Below, piece after piece: positions 41,878-50,030 of a DNA stretch of 64,000 nucleotides. Under the pieces are notes generated by a model. That model ran no database searches and was not told where the DNA came from. It saw nothing but the letters and a program-made list of their open reading frames with translations. Position numbers and translations under genes: made by a program. Origin of the DNA: Pyramidobacter sp. YE332 (GTDB lineage Bacteria > Synergistota > Synergistia > Synergistales > Dethiosulfovibrionaceae); NCBI RefSeq assembly GCF_033060595.1, contig NZ_CP133038.1, forward strand, positions 310,001 through 374,000, read 5' to 3'. The stretch's first letter is position 1. Each line of letters starts with the position of its first letter.

Positions 41878-42462
41878 ATGAAAAAGTGCATTCTCGCGCT
41901 GAGCGTCCTGGCCCTGGCCGCCGGCTGCGCCCTGGCCGCGCCGCGGGGCAAAGCGCTCGTCGCCGTGTTCTCCAAGACCGGCGAGCAGTACAATGTCGGC
42001 GTCATTCAAGAAGGCAACACCATGATCGTCGCCAAGATGATCGCCGCTGCTGCCGGCGCCGACCTGTTCGAGATCAGGACCGTCAACGCTTACCCCGAAG
42101 GCTATGACGAAACCACCGACGTCGCCAAAAAGGAACTGCGCGCGGGCGTGCGCCCCGAACTGGCGGAGGACAAAGATATCGGCGCCTACGACACCGTCTT
42201 TCTCGGTTATCCGATCTGGTGGGGCGAAATGCCCATGGCCGTGTTCACCTTCCTCGAATCCCACGACTGGAAGGGCAAAACCGTGATCCCGTTCGCCACC
42301 CACGAAGGCAGCGGCATGGGGCGCACGCAGGAGTCGCTGCAAAAAGCCCTGCCCGACGCCACAGTCCTCGGCGGCCTTGCCGTGCGCGGCGCCGTCGCCC
42401 AGAACGAACGCACTCAGGCCCAACAGGCCGTGACCGAGTGGCTCGCGAAACTGGGGTTTTAA
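41878..42462 (+). CDS. Exported flavodoxin (probable lipoprotein)
   Basis: A 194-aa protein with a flavodoxin domain: VAVFSKTGEQYNVGVIQEGNT (FMN-loop region), LFEIRTVNAYPEGYDET, FLGYPIWWGEMPMAVFTFLE and ATHEGSGMG. The N-terminus is a signal sequence, MKKCILALSVLALAAGC, in which Cys17 follows AAG in the manner of a lipobox; a signal peptidase I site after ALA is an alternative. AAAGGAG precedes the ATG. An extracytoplasmic flavodoxin would need flavin outside the membrane, which points to surface electron transfer. Confidence 0.83.
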   Translation: MKKCILALSVLALAAGCALAAPRGKALVAVFSKTGEQYNVGVIQEGNTMIVAKMIAAAAGADLFEIRTVNAYPEGYDETTDVAKKELRAGVRPELAEDKDIGAYDTVFLGYPIWWGEMPMAVFTFLESHDWKGKTVIPFATHEGSGMGRTQESLQKALPDATVLGGLAVRGAVAQNERTQAQQAVTEWLAKLGF

Positions 42463-42895
42463 AAAGGCATTCCTTGTTGACTCAAAGGCTGATGCTTATC
42501 CTTAATCGGAATCGAATGACTTAACAGCGAACTGCTAGCGCCTCGAAGAAGCCCAGTCGCTTGCAGCCTCCAACGAACTATGTTAATGCTTTTTGTCAAA
42601 AATCAGTGTGACATATATCGCGTTTCCGGAGGCGTCAGGAACTTCCTGATGCAGAAGTGTGACGTGCGGTAAACGCCGCGGGATGTCACGGCGAGGAGGC
42701 GGAAGCCGCCTCAAAAGTTTTTTCCCTTTTTGCCATACCATGATGGCTCGAAAGGGCCGAAACCCTTTGGGACAAAAATATAAATTATAATTTGCATTAT
42801 GTATTTATAAAAACCTCATCGACAGCGTCACGCAGAATTATAATTCGTTCGAAAAGCTCTGCGCTTTTTCAACCTGTCCGAAGAGGTTTTTATAA
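42463..42895. other. Gene-free stretch before the FliB-like gene
   Basis: About 430 bp without a gene. It begins with sequence holding small hairpins and a terminator for the flavodoxin gene, and ends in a markedly AT-rich, structured leader for the FliB-like gene, described separately. Confidence 0.7.
42696..42723 (+). terminator. Terminator of the exported flavodoxin gene
   Basis: Hairpin GAGGCGG / CCGCCTC with a 3-nt loop (42696-42712), followed after AAAAG by TTTTTT. Confidence 0.6.
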
Positions 42896-42897
42896 AT
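42803..42897 (+). promoter_or_regulatory. Structured leader occluding the FliB-like ribosome-binding site
   Basis: Perfect 15-bp inverted repeat, ATTTATAAAAACCTC (42803-42817) and its complement (42883-42897), 65 bp apart. The downstream arm contains the GAGG ribosome-binding site and the ATG at 42896, so pairing would block translation. Smaller self-complementary elements lie between the arms (GAATTATAATTC, GAAAAGC/GCTTTTTC). Confidence 0.6.
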
Positions 42898-44022
42898 GGC
42901 TGAAATTCAGCAAATTCTCGTGCCGGAGTATTTTCCCAAATTCCAGTGCAAGTGCGGCGCCTGCCGCTCGTGCTGCTGCAGTGGCTGGGGCGTTTGCGTG
43001 TCCCGGGACGACTACTTCCGCCTGGTGGGAATGAACTGCACGGCCTCGCTGCGCAAGCGTCTGGACCGGGCTTTTTCCGTGCTCCCCGACGCGACGCCCG
43101 AGCGTTACGCGGGGCTGAACCACGACTGGCGGGGGCGCTGCTACCTGCAGAGGGAAGACGGGTACTGCGCGCTGCAGCGGGAGCGCGGCGAAGCGGCGAT
43201 CCCCGGCGTGTGCCGGCTCTATCCGCGCGGTCTGCGCGCCGCCTTCGAAGGGGAATGCGCCTGCGCCAACAGCTGCGAGCGCACTCTGGAGCTGCTTCTG
43301 GAGCAGCGGGAGCCGCTGCGCTTTTTGCTCATCGAAAAGCCCGCTTCGCTGCCCGACTTCCGGATCGGAGAGAATCCCGAAGCGGCCCGCCGCGACCGGG
43401 AACGGCGCGACCGTTGTCTGGCGATCTTACAAGATCGCCGCCGCTCCGTGCCGCAGCGTCTGATGGATTTGGGCGCGTTGGCCGGGCTTGCGGAGACGAG
43501 CCCGGAGCCCGACCGCGCGGAAGCGTTCCGTCTCTGCGCGCTGCTGTTGAGCGAGCTGGCCGGCGGCAGCCTGAGCCTGAGCGGCTATGCCAGCGAAGTT
43601 TTCGCCTTGTACGGCGTTCCTTTCGCGGCGGGCTCGTTCAAAGCGGTCTCGGCCGCGGAGCTCGCGCCCGCCGTGGAGAGATACGTCCGCTTCTCGGACG
43701 AATTCGCGGCGGATTTTCCCGTCTGGCCGACCTTTGCCGAACATCTGTTGGTGAATCACGTCTTCTTTGCCGGCTTTCCCGGCTCCGCCGCGGCGGAATC
43801 GATGAAAAAGAGCTCGCCGCTTTCTGCGCCGTCTACGCGCTGACGCGCTTCATGACCGTGGGCTGGACGCGGGAACATCGGAGCGCAGAGGCGTTGGTCG
43901 ACGTCTGCGCCGCCGCGTTCCGCTTCATCGAGCACGGCAGCTTCGCCCGGAACGCGCCCATCGTCCTGCGCGAAGTCCGCGCCCTCTCGCCCGACGGCGT
44001 GGCGAAGCTGGCGCTGGGGTAA
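42896..44022 (+). pseudogene. FliB-like lysine-N-methylase family gene with a frameshift
   Basis: The N-terminal part carries the cysteine-rich YkgJ/FliB cluster (FQCKCGACRSCCCSGWGVC, Cys18 to Cys34) and downstream CRLYPRGLR and CANSCERTL, typical of FliB and related flagellin methylases. The frame 42896-43843 ends abnormally. The C-terminal part of the family (GIDEKELAAFCAVYALTRF to VREVRALSPDG-like) continues in the next frame to a TAA at 44020-44022. One lost base in the GC-rich palindromic stretch near 43785-43800 explains this; restored length is 375 aa. No flagellar genes are near. Confidence 0.7.
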
Positions 44023-44030
44023 AAAAATGA

Positions 44031-44082
44031 AAACGCAAAGGCAGGAAAGGGAGAACGTTCTCCCTTTCCTGCCTTTGCGTTT
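44031..44082. terminator. 52-bp perfect palindrome acting as bidirectional terminator
   Basis: A 25-bp perfect stem (AAACGCAAAGGCAGGAAAGG... and complement) around a central CG, between the convergent FliB-like and cupin genes, with A and T runs on its outer sides. Confidence 0.8.
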
Positions 44083-44096
44083 CGTGAATCGTCCGG

Positions 44097-44972
44097 TTAT
44101 TTGGCGATCTTCAGCGCGTGGTTCTTGGCGATCAGGTCGATGAAGACCAGATCCTGATCGTTGTCGTTGCGCAGCGCGTGGCTTTCGCCGGGGCCGGCGA
44201 TGGTGACGGATTTTGGCCCGACTTCGATCTCCTTGCCGTCGCTGCCGGTGAAAACGCCCGTGCCGGCGATGATGATGTAGGTGTCGTCGTTATCGACGTG
44301 CGGATGCATGCCGATGGAAGCCCCCTTCTTCAGGGTCATCCGGCCGATCTCCTTGATGGCCTGATCGTCGGTGGCCTGCTCGCGGCGGAAGGCGAACTTG
44401 CCGTAGAGCACGCCCGTGCCCTTGCCTGCGCCGGCCTTCTCGACGTTCTTGTCGAAAAGGTCTTTCAGCTGGAAACATTGACCGGTGGGGTTCTGCGCGA
44501 TCGCCTCGAGATTGGCGGCGTTGTTCTTGGCGATGATGTCGAGGAAGACGAGGTCTTCCTTGTAAAGGTTGGCGAGGCCGTGAGCCTGTCCCGGGCGGGC
44601 CAGCGTCATGTCGCCGGGGCCGACGACCCAGGCGTTGCCGTTGCCGTCGGTGAAAACGCCCTTGCCGGAGATGATCAGGTAGGCGTCCTCGTTGTCCTTG
44701 TGGGCGTGCAGGCCGATGTAGGCGCCGGGTTTCAGCGTCATCCAGCCGATCTCCTTGATCGCGTCGTCTTCGAGCGCCTGTTCGCGGCGGAAGGCGAACT
44801 CGCCGTGCAGCGTGCCCATGCCGCCGCCGGCTCCTTCCTTGTCGAGGACGAAGAGCTGTTCGGCCGTGTAGCACTGGCCGTGCTTCTGCGGCTTCAGCTC
44901 CACGGCGGCGAAGGCCGCGCCGGCGCCCAGCAGCGCGGCAGCGAGACAGATCCCAGTGAGATACTTCTTCAT
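44097..44972 (-). CDS. Exported double-cupin protein
   Basis: A 291-aa protein with a signal peptide (about 1-22, AFA-A) and two homologous cupin units. They share GQC, FAFRREQA, AIKEIG.MTLK.GA.IG.H.H, a GxGVFT strand and DLVF.D.IAKN. Each unit has a HxH(x)nE-like metal site (HAHKDNEDAY; HPHVDNDDTY) and a distal His (GQAHGL; GESHAL). The start at 44972 has AAAGGAGGAG. It belongs to the gene cluster around the selenoprotein reductase. Likely a metal-binding enzyme or binding protein outside the cytosol; reaction unknown. Confidence 0.8.
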   Translation of the reverse strand: MKKYLTGICLAAALLGAGAAFAAVELKPQKHGQCYTAEQLFVLDKEGAGGGMGTLHGEFAFRREQALEDDAIKEIGWMTLKPGAYIGLHAHKDNEDAYLIISGKGVFTDGNGNAWVVGPGDMTLARPGQAHGLANLYKEDLVFLDIIAKNNAANLEAIAQNPTGQCFQLKDLFDKNVEKAGAGKGTGVLYGKFAFRREQATDDQAIKEIGRMTLKKGASIGMHPHVDNDDTYIIIAGTGVFTGSDGKEIEVGPKSVTIAGPGESHALRNDNDQDLVFIDLIAKNHALKIAK

Positions 44973-45109
44973 CAAAAACTCCTCCTTTGGAAATAAAGAT
45001 AGCGTTAAGCATAAAAAGTATATATTTATTTCCCGAAAAACGCAAGATTTATGACGGCGCGGCGTGGAAAACGGCGTTGCCGATCGGATATTTTGATCGA
45101 CGAAAAGCG

Positions 45110-45730
45110 TCAATCTCCCCTCCGTTCGATCCTCTGCAGGATCTCTTCCCATGTCTTTGCGGACTGAGCGCCTGAGAGCGTGTATTTTCCGTCGATGACA
45201 AATCCGGGCACGTTGCCGTCCATTCCGCAGCGATCGTTCAGCACGGCATTTTCCCGAAGGCGCTCGCCCCACTCCGGAGCTCCCCACGCGACCTCGAGCG
45301 CCTGGGGGCCGAGCCCCGCCGTCATGGCCGCTTCTTCGATCACGGCCTCTTCGGAAATGTTTTTTCCCTCTTCCATATAGGCTCTCCAGATCGCGCGCAG
45401 AAAATTTTCTCCCTTGCCGATGGATTTCGCGTACTCGGCGGCGAGCAGGGCCTTGTGCGTGTTGGAAAAAACGTCCCTGTCGCGGAAACGGACGCCGTAA
45501 GGCGCTCCCATCGCGTTCAGCATGCCGAAGAACTTTTCCGGTTCGGGGACGTGCCAGCTCATGGGCATCCCGCCTTCCGGCGCGTCGGGATGTATTTCCA
45601 TAAAGAGCAGGGTCACGTCAAGATCGTAACGGCCGCGCAGACTGTCCAAAATCCCTTTGGCCAGGTAACACCATTCGCAAATAACGTCAAGGAACATCGT
45701 AACGCGGTGCTTTTTTCCGCTTTCGTTCAT
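45110..45730 (-). CDS. DsbA-family thioredoxin-fold oxidoreductase (FrnE-like)
   Basis: A 206-aa protein with no signal peptide. The active site CEWC (Cys18-Cys21) sits in VTMFLDVICEWCYLAKG. The helical insertion and a C-terminal VPGFVIDGKYTLSGAQSAKTW with the cis-proline match the cytosolic DsbA/FrnE group. Such proteins act as disulfide oxidoreductases or 2-hydroxychromene isomerase-like enzymes. It lies in the minus-strand cluster below the alpha/beta hydrolase and may handle thiol or selenol chemistry for the reductase, which is an inference. Confidence 0.82.
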   Translation of the reverse strand: MNESGKKHRVTMFLDVICEWCYLAKGILDSLRGRYDLDVTLLFMEIHPDAPEGGMPMSWHVPEPEKFFGMLNAMGAPYGVRFRDRDVFSNTHKALLAAEYAKSIGKGENFLRAIWRAYMEEGKNISEEAVIEEAAMTAGLGPQALEVAWGAPEWGERLRENAVLNDRCGMDGNVPGFVIDGKYTLSGAQSAKTWEEILQRIERRGD

Positions 45731-45874
45731 GTTTCCCTCCTCGTTGTCGTTTTTTTCGATGCGCAGGAAAGGACTCGCCCTTGTCGAGCCGAAACTGTAA
45801 AAATATGGGCGCCGCGCGGCAAATGCCGACCGGCGCCCTTGTTCCTTCCGTCCTCCGTATCCCCTGCCCCTGCA

Positions 45875-46756
45875 TCACTCCTCTTCAAAGAACGCCAGAG
45901 TCCGCTCGCGGAAGGGTCTGTAATAATCCCTTTCCACCCAGAGCGCGTGCCCCGCGCCTTTCATGAAATTGCAGGCGGAACCGTTCGGTAGCTTGTCAAG
46001 GGCTATTTTGACCCGTCCTTCGTCGACGTACGCGTCTTTGTCCCCGAAATGAAGAAGGACGGGGCACGTGACCGTCTCCGGTTCGATCAGCCATTTGTCC
46101 CCTGCAGCCGAGATGTCGCGGTTGCCTCCATTGGGACGTCCGTGACCCGCGTCGTTTTTGAACACCTGTTCGACCCACAGACTCACCAAACCGTGCTCCA
46201 CCGTCGCATAGTCGACTTCCGTATCCGAGCCGTTCACCCTTTGAAACACGCGCACGCAATACGGATAGGAAAGCGTGGTAAAAGGTTCTTTGACCACGGT
46301 CGACGGAAGCGTGCCGCCAAAACAGGGGCCGACCCACGCCATTCTTCGGAACAGTTCGGGACGCATCGCGGAAGCCCGGGCGGAGGTCATGCTTCCCCAA
46401 GACCAGCCAAGGACGTTCAGCTTGTCGGCATGCTGGCGCGCGCAGATTTCCCCGGCGACGGCGACAACGTCCTTCGCCGCGTTCTCCGTGTCCACATCGA
46501 AACCGTTCTCGTATTTGTCCGACAGCCCATAGCCGCCGTAATCCATGCACCAGACGTTATAACCGTTTCGCGCGAAATAGCGCGCCACGCTGTAATCCTT
46601 GTAATCGAGGTCAAATACGTGGTCCGACGACGTCAGCCCATGTACGCAAAGCAGGTTCTTCGCGTCGTAGCTGGCCGGACAGAAGCACCTGTTTACGAAG
46701 ATCTTCTTGCCGTTGTCTTTTCTCCGTACAAAAACGCTTTCAAACGAGAACTCCAT
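45875..46756 (-). CDS. Alpha/beta hydrolase (paralogue 1)
   Basis: A 293-aa alpha/beta-hydrolase with oxyanion region LLCVHGLTSSDHVFD, nucleophile elbow GWSWGS (Ser119), a late acid in LLHFGDKDAYVDEG and the catalytic His in KGAGHALWVERD. It is the same length as the protein encoded at 48995-49876, with the same layout and many shared blocks (KDNGKK, YKDYSV, YENGFDV, HGRPNGGNR). AAGGAGG precedes the ATG at 46756. Its neighbourhood suggests hydrolysis of an ester or amide linked to the reductase pathway. It has no signal peptide. Confidence 0.83.
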   Translation of the reverse strand: MEFSFESVFVRRKDNGKKIFVNRCFCPASYDAKNLLCVHGLTSSDHVFDLDYKDYSVARYFARNGYNVWCMDYGGYGLSDKYENGFDVDTENAAKDVVAVAGEICARQHADKLNVLGWSWGSMTSARASAMRPELFRRMAWVGPCFGGTLPSTVVKEPFTTLSYPYCVRVFQRVNGSDTEVDYATVEHGLVSLWVEQVFKNDAGHGRPNGGNRDISAAGDKWLIEPETVTCPVLLHFGDKDAYVDEGRVKIALDKLPNGSACNFMKGAGHALWVERDYYRPFRERTLAFFEEE

Positions 46757-46896
46757 GAATGCCTCCTTTTTCACAATCCGAATTCGTTCGCCGCGACTCC
46801 CCGAAGTGCCCGCGCATCGTGAGCCGCGCGCCGTATCCGATGTCTGCGCGGCCCCTCCGGCAATCTGTGCGGACGTCCGCTTTTTCCCATAGAATC

Positions 46897-47211
46897 TTAG
46901 CCACCGCGTTCCACAAACGTACAGACCATTTTCGCGCCCTTTTCGCCCGCCTGCGTGACGGTCCTCATTTCTGCGAGGCGGTACGTTGCGCCTTCGTAGA
47001 CGTACTCTTTCCCCACGGAATAGACCGCGCGGAAAACGTCGACCACCGGCGGCGGCAAACGGCCAAAATCGTCGAATTCAAGAACCAGGCCGCTGTCGTT
47101 TTTCCGCACGGTCCTCGCGGCCAACGAGGGCGCTCGCAGTTTGACGCGCGCGCCGCCCAACATCAGCGCAACGACGGCGACGATGAAAACGATGCAGTTC
47201 AGCGCTGTCAT
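46897..47211 (-). CDS. Hypothetical protein with N-terminal membrane anchor (104 aa)
   Basis: A 104-residue product with one hydrophobic helix (about 3-20, NCIVFIVAVVALMLGGA) followed by a soluble domain containing LVLEFDDFGRLPPPVV and YSVGKEYVYEGATYRLAEM. I do not recognise it. A TGGTTCTACCA operator 33 bp upstream of its start suggests GntR control together with hydrolase 1 downstream. Confidence 0.6.
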   Translation of the reverse strand: MTALNCIVFIVAVVALMLGGARVKLRAPSLAARTVRKNDSGLVLEFDDFGRLPPPVVDVFRAVYSVGKEYVYEGATYRLAEMRTVTQAGEKGAKMVCTFVERGG

Positions 47212-47243
47212 AACAGATTCCTCCCCGTTTGTGCCGGCTTAAT

Positions 47244-47254
47244 TGGTTCTACCA
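47244..47254. promoter_or_regulatory. GntR/FadR-type operator 1
   Basis: TGGTTCTACCA within AATTGGTTCTACCACTTT, a TGGT-N3-ACCA palindrome like the sites of FadR/PdhR-type regulators, upstream of the 104-aa gene and hydrolase 1. Confidence 0.6.
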
Positions 47255-47271
47255 CTTTATTTGAGAAATAA

Positions 47272-47976
47272 TCACACGCCGTTTCCTGCGTCTTTTTTGC
47301 CGATCCGGCCGGCCATCAGGCTGATCGTAAAATAATGCTCGTCGATCGCTGCGATGCCTGCCGCTTTGTCGTTATGGATGAAGCTTTCGAAGAGTTTCGT
47401 ATGAGCTTCGTGCAGCTGCCGCATGCCCTTTTCGGGCATCGACTCCAGCACCTGCCGCACCCACCGCGAGTACACCTCGGAAATGCTGCTCATGACGATC
47501 GAAAGGATCTGGTTATCCGCCATTTTTACCAGAGCGTAATGGAACTCGTTGTCCCTCCGGATCCGCTCTTCCAGCGGCTGTTTCATAAAGTCGTCCAGTA
47601 TTTCGGAGATCTTGCGCAGCTGGTTGTTTTTGTCGGGGTTGCCGAAAGCCAGATCGAAAACGGCCAATTCCGTGCTCTTGCGGTAGTCCGAAATCTCTTT
47701 CATGTCGATCTTCCGCAGCAGGAGCATCACGTCGAGAGCACGCTTGACGCTGCCGGAAATGCTGCCAGAAATGTAATTTCCCGAACCATGGCGGCTTTCG
47801 ACGACGCCCATGTTCTCGAGAGCGCGTACGCCTTCGCGCACGGAGTTCCGACTGATGCAGAGCTCCGTCGAGATCTGCCGCTCCGAGGGGATCTCGCTCC
47901 CGACGACTGCCCTGCCTTCGCGGATCTCGCCGATGATGTAGTCTATGACTTTTTCGAACTCTCGAAGACAGGTCAT
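47272..47976 (-). CDS. GntR-family regulator with FCD domain (paralogue 1)
   Basis: A 234-aa FadR-subfamily regulator. The N-terminal winged helix contains IPSERQISTELCISRNSVREGVRALENMGVVE (core pattern SERQISxELxxSRxSVREGxRxLExMGxVE) and the wing SRHGSGNYI. The C-terminal all-helical FCD ligand domain has metal/ligand-site residues in RRDNEFHYAL, LHEAHTKLFES and IDEHYF. Acidic-metabolite ligands are usual. Operators of TGGT-N3-ACCA type lie upstream of this gene and of the next transcribed gene, consistent with autoregulation and control of hydrolase 1. Confidence 0.87.
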   Translation of the reverse strand: MTCLREFEKVIDYIIGEIREGRAVVGSEIPSERQISTELCISRNSVREGVRALENMGVVESRHGSGNYISGSISGSVKRALDVMLLLRKIDMKEISDYRKSTELAVFDLAFGNPDKNNQLRKISEILDDFMKQPLEERIRRDNEFHYALVKMADNQILSIVMSSISEVYSRWVRQVLESMPEKGMRQLHEAHTKLFESFIHNDKAAGIAAIDEHYFTISLMAGRIGKKDAGNGV

Positions 47977-47998
47977 CTGTTCCTCCCCTGACCAATTT

Positions 47999-48009
47999 TG
48001 GTCCTACCA
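47999..48009. promoter_or_regulatory. GntR/FadR-type operator 2
   Basis: TGGTCCTACCA within TTTTGGTCCTACCACTTTT, 23 bp upstream of the GntR paralogue 1 start. It shares the TGGT-N3-ACCACTTT core with operator 1. Confidence 0.65.
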
Positions 48010-48095
48010 CTTTTCACCCGCACAATACTCCTAAAATACATCACTGTCAAGACGGCTATAAGACGCGGCAAAATTTTTCCGGCGTTAAAACGCAA

Positions 48096-48131
48096 AAATG
48101 ACCGCCCGCGCGCTCCCGGGGCCGGTCATTT
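48096..48131 (-). terminator. Terminator-like hairpin after GntR paralogue 2
   Basis: Stem AAATGACCG / CGGTCATTT with an 18-nt GC-rich loop, about 35 bp beyond the stop codon. T-rich sequence lies somewhat further on. Confidence 0.5.
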
Positions 48132-48167
48132 CCATCACATCACGTTAAAAACAGCGGCGCGCTCCCG

Positions 48168-48908
48168 TCAGACCAACGGCTGCCGCGGACTGCGGACGTT
48201 CAGCATTTCTTCTCCCGCCAATTCTATGAGGTAATAATGTTCGTCGATCGCTTCAAGCCCCGCCGCCTTGTCGTTGTGGAGAAGGCTTTCGTATATTTTC
48301 GTATGGGCGTTGTGCAGGCGGCGCATGCCCCGCTCTGGCATCGCGCCGAGCCCCCGCGTCACCCAGCGTCCGTAGATTTCGAAGATCGCGGACATCAGCA
48401 TCGTCATAACTCCGTTGTCCGTCATTTCGGTCAGCAGATAATGGAACCTCTGATCCAGCCTGATCTGCGTCTCGATATTCTCTTGCGGGAAAGCGCCGAG
48501 GACTTCTTTCATCTCCGCCAGCTCGAGCCTTTTGTTCCGATTGCGGAACGCGAGGTCGTAAACTGCCAGCTCCATGCTCTTTCGAAAAGCGCCGACGTCG
48601 CGCGGCCCGACGATCCCCAGCATCCGCATGACGTCGAACGTGTGGGTGAAGCCGTTCGATACACTTCCGAATATATAGGGTCCCGACCCGGAACGTTTTT
48701 CGACGAGGCAGAGAGTCTCCATCTCGCGAAGGGCCGCGGCGGACTCGTTTTCGGAAACGCCGAGCGCCGCGGCGATCCTGCCGGCGGACGGAAGTTCCTC
48801 TCCGACCTTTATCCGCCCGGCGCGCGCCTGCTCGAAAACGTAATCCAGGATCCGCGCAAAGCGCTCTGGAACGTTTCTTTTCATCTCGGCCGCCGTCAGT
48901 ATCTTCAT
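48168..48908 (-). CDS. GntR-family regulator with FCD domain (paralogue 2)
   Basis: A 246-aa homologue of the regulator at 47272. The FCD half is well conserved (FRKSMELAVYDLAFRN, IRLDQRFHYLLTEM, LHNAHTKIYESLLHNDKAAG, IDEHYYLIEL). The helix-turn-helix is more divergent (LPSAGRIAAALGVSENESAA), so it may bind a different operator. AAAGGAGGATG precedes the ATG at 48908; a longer frame upstream belongs to no gene. It lies directly after hydrolase paralogue 2, separated by a terminator. Confidence 0.85.
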   Translation of the reverse strand: MKILTAAEMKRNVPERFARILDYVFEQARAGRIKVGEELPSAGRIAAALGVSENESAAALREMETLCLVEKRSGSGPYIFGSVSNGFTHTFDVMRMLGIVGPRDVGAFRKSMELAVYDLAFRNRNKRLELAEMKEVLGAFPQENIETQIRLDQRFHYLLTEMTDNGVMTMLMSAIFEIYGRWVTRGLGAMPERGMRRLHNAHTKIYESLLHNDKAAGLEAIDEHYYLIELAGEEMLNVRSPRQPLV

Positions 48909-48946
48909 GTCCCATCCTCCTTTCCGCCTCTTCCGGCGCGGCGCGC

Positions 48947-48980
48947 AAAAAAGCCGCACGCCGGTCAACGCGCGTGCGGC
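48947..48980 (-). terminator. Rho-independent terminator after hydrolase paralogue 2
   Basis: Stem GCCGCACGC / GCGTGCGGC with a 10-nt loop, followed on the minus strand by TTTTTT. It separates the reductase-hydrolase operon from GntR paralogue 2. Confidence 0.8.
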
Positions 48981-48994
48981 CCCATAGATTGCGG

Positions 48995-49876
48995 CTACTT
49001 GTTCAGGAAGTCGAGGATCGTCTCCCTGGCCTTCTTGTAGTAATCCTTCTCGAGGTACATGCAGTGGCCGGCGCCGTGCAGGTGAAGAAGCTGAGAACCT
49101 TCTGGCAGTTCCTTGGCCGCTTGGTAGACGCGGTCGATATTCACATAGAAATCGCAGTCTCCGGTAACGATCAGAACGGGGCACGGGACTTTCTTGGTTT
49201 CGACCGACCATTTGTCGCCGCAGCCGAGAATTTCCCTGTTTCCGCCGTTCGGGCGGCCGTGCTTGCCGTCGATCTTGTAGACATGGTCGCACCAAAGTCC
49301 TACGATTTCGGGCTCGACAGTGTCCATGTCGACGTCTTCATCGCTGCCGGGAAGATGCTGGAATACCCGGACGACGTACGGGTACTGCAGGAAAGTAAAC
49401 GGATCCTTGCACTCGGCGGGAGGGAAAGCGCCGCCCAGGAACGGTCCCATCCAGACGATCTTGCTGATATGGGTACTCTTGTCGAGTTCGGCGGCCTTCG
49501 CCGTCGTCATGGTTCCCCAGGACCAGCCGACGACGGGGACCTTCTCGACCTTCTGGAGTTCGCAGATTTTCTCCACAGCGCAGAGGATATCTTTCGCAGC
49601 GTTCTCGGTCGTGACGTCGAAACCATTTTCGTATTCTTCCGAACGTCCGTATCCGCCGAGATCAACGCGCCACACCGTGTAGCCGTTTTTCGCAAAATAT
49701 TCGCAGACGCTGTAATCCTTGTACTTGATGTCAAAAACGTGCTGGGTGTAGGTTAAACCGTGTACGAGCAGTACATTCTTGTCGCCCCAGCTGGCGGGAC
49801 AGTCAAATTTCGTAAAGTACAGTTTCTTGCCATTGTCTTTCCTTGCCAGATCGATCACTTCGCAATTGTACTTCAT
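48995..49876 (-). CDS. Alpha/beta hydrolase (paralogue 2)
   Basis: A 293-aa alpha/beta-hydrolase with VLLVHGLTYTQHVFD, nucleophile elbow GWSWGT (Ser119), acid region VTGDCDFYVNID and GAGHCMYLEKD with the catalytic His. It is a paralogue of the product of 45875-46756. It lies about 155 bp downstream of the selenoprotein gene and is followed by a terminator, so it is probably the last gene of the reductase operon. It has no signal peptide. It may release the substrate reduced by the selenoenzyme. Confidence 0.85.
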   Translation of the reverse strand: MKYNCEVIDLARKDNGKKLYFTKFDCPASWGDKNVLLVHGLTYTQHVFDIKYKDYSVCEYFAKNGYTVWRVDLGGYGRSEEYENGFDVTTENAAKDILCAVEKICELQKVEKVPVVGWSWGTMTTAKAAELDKSTHISKIVWMGPFLGGAFPPAECKDPFTFLQYPYVVRVFQHLPGSDEDVDMDTVEPEIVGLWCDHVYKIDGKHGRPNGGNREILGCGDKWSVETKKVPCPVLIVTGDCDFYVNIDRVYQAAKELPEGSQLLHLHGAGHCMYLEKDYYKKARETILDFLNK

Positions 49877-50030
49877 AAAACCGTCTCCTTTCAGGTCTTT
49901 CGATGAACGCCGGATTCCCGGCGCTCTCTCGTTAAAACCATCATACTATGCGCGCTTTCTGTCCGCATTCTTCACATAACGAAACTGTCTCCATTTTGCG
50001 CAGTTGTGAAAAATGCTCATCTTTGGCCGT

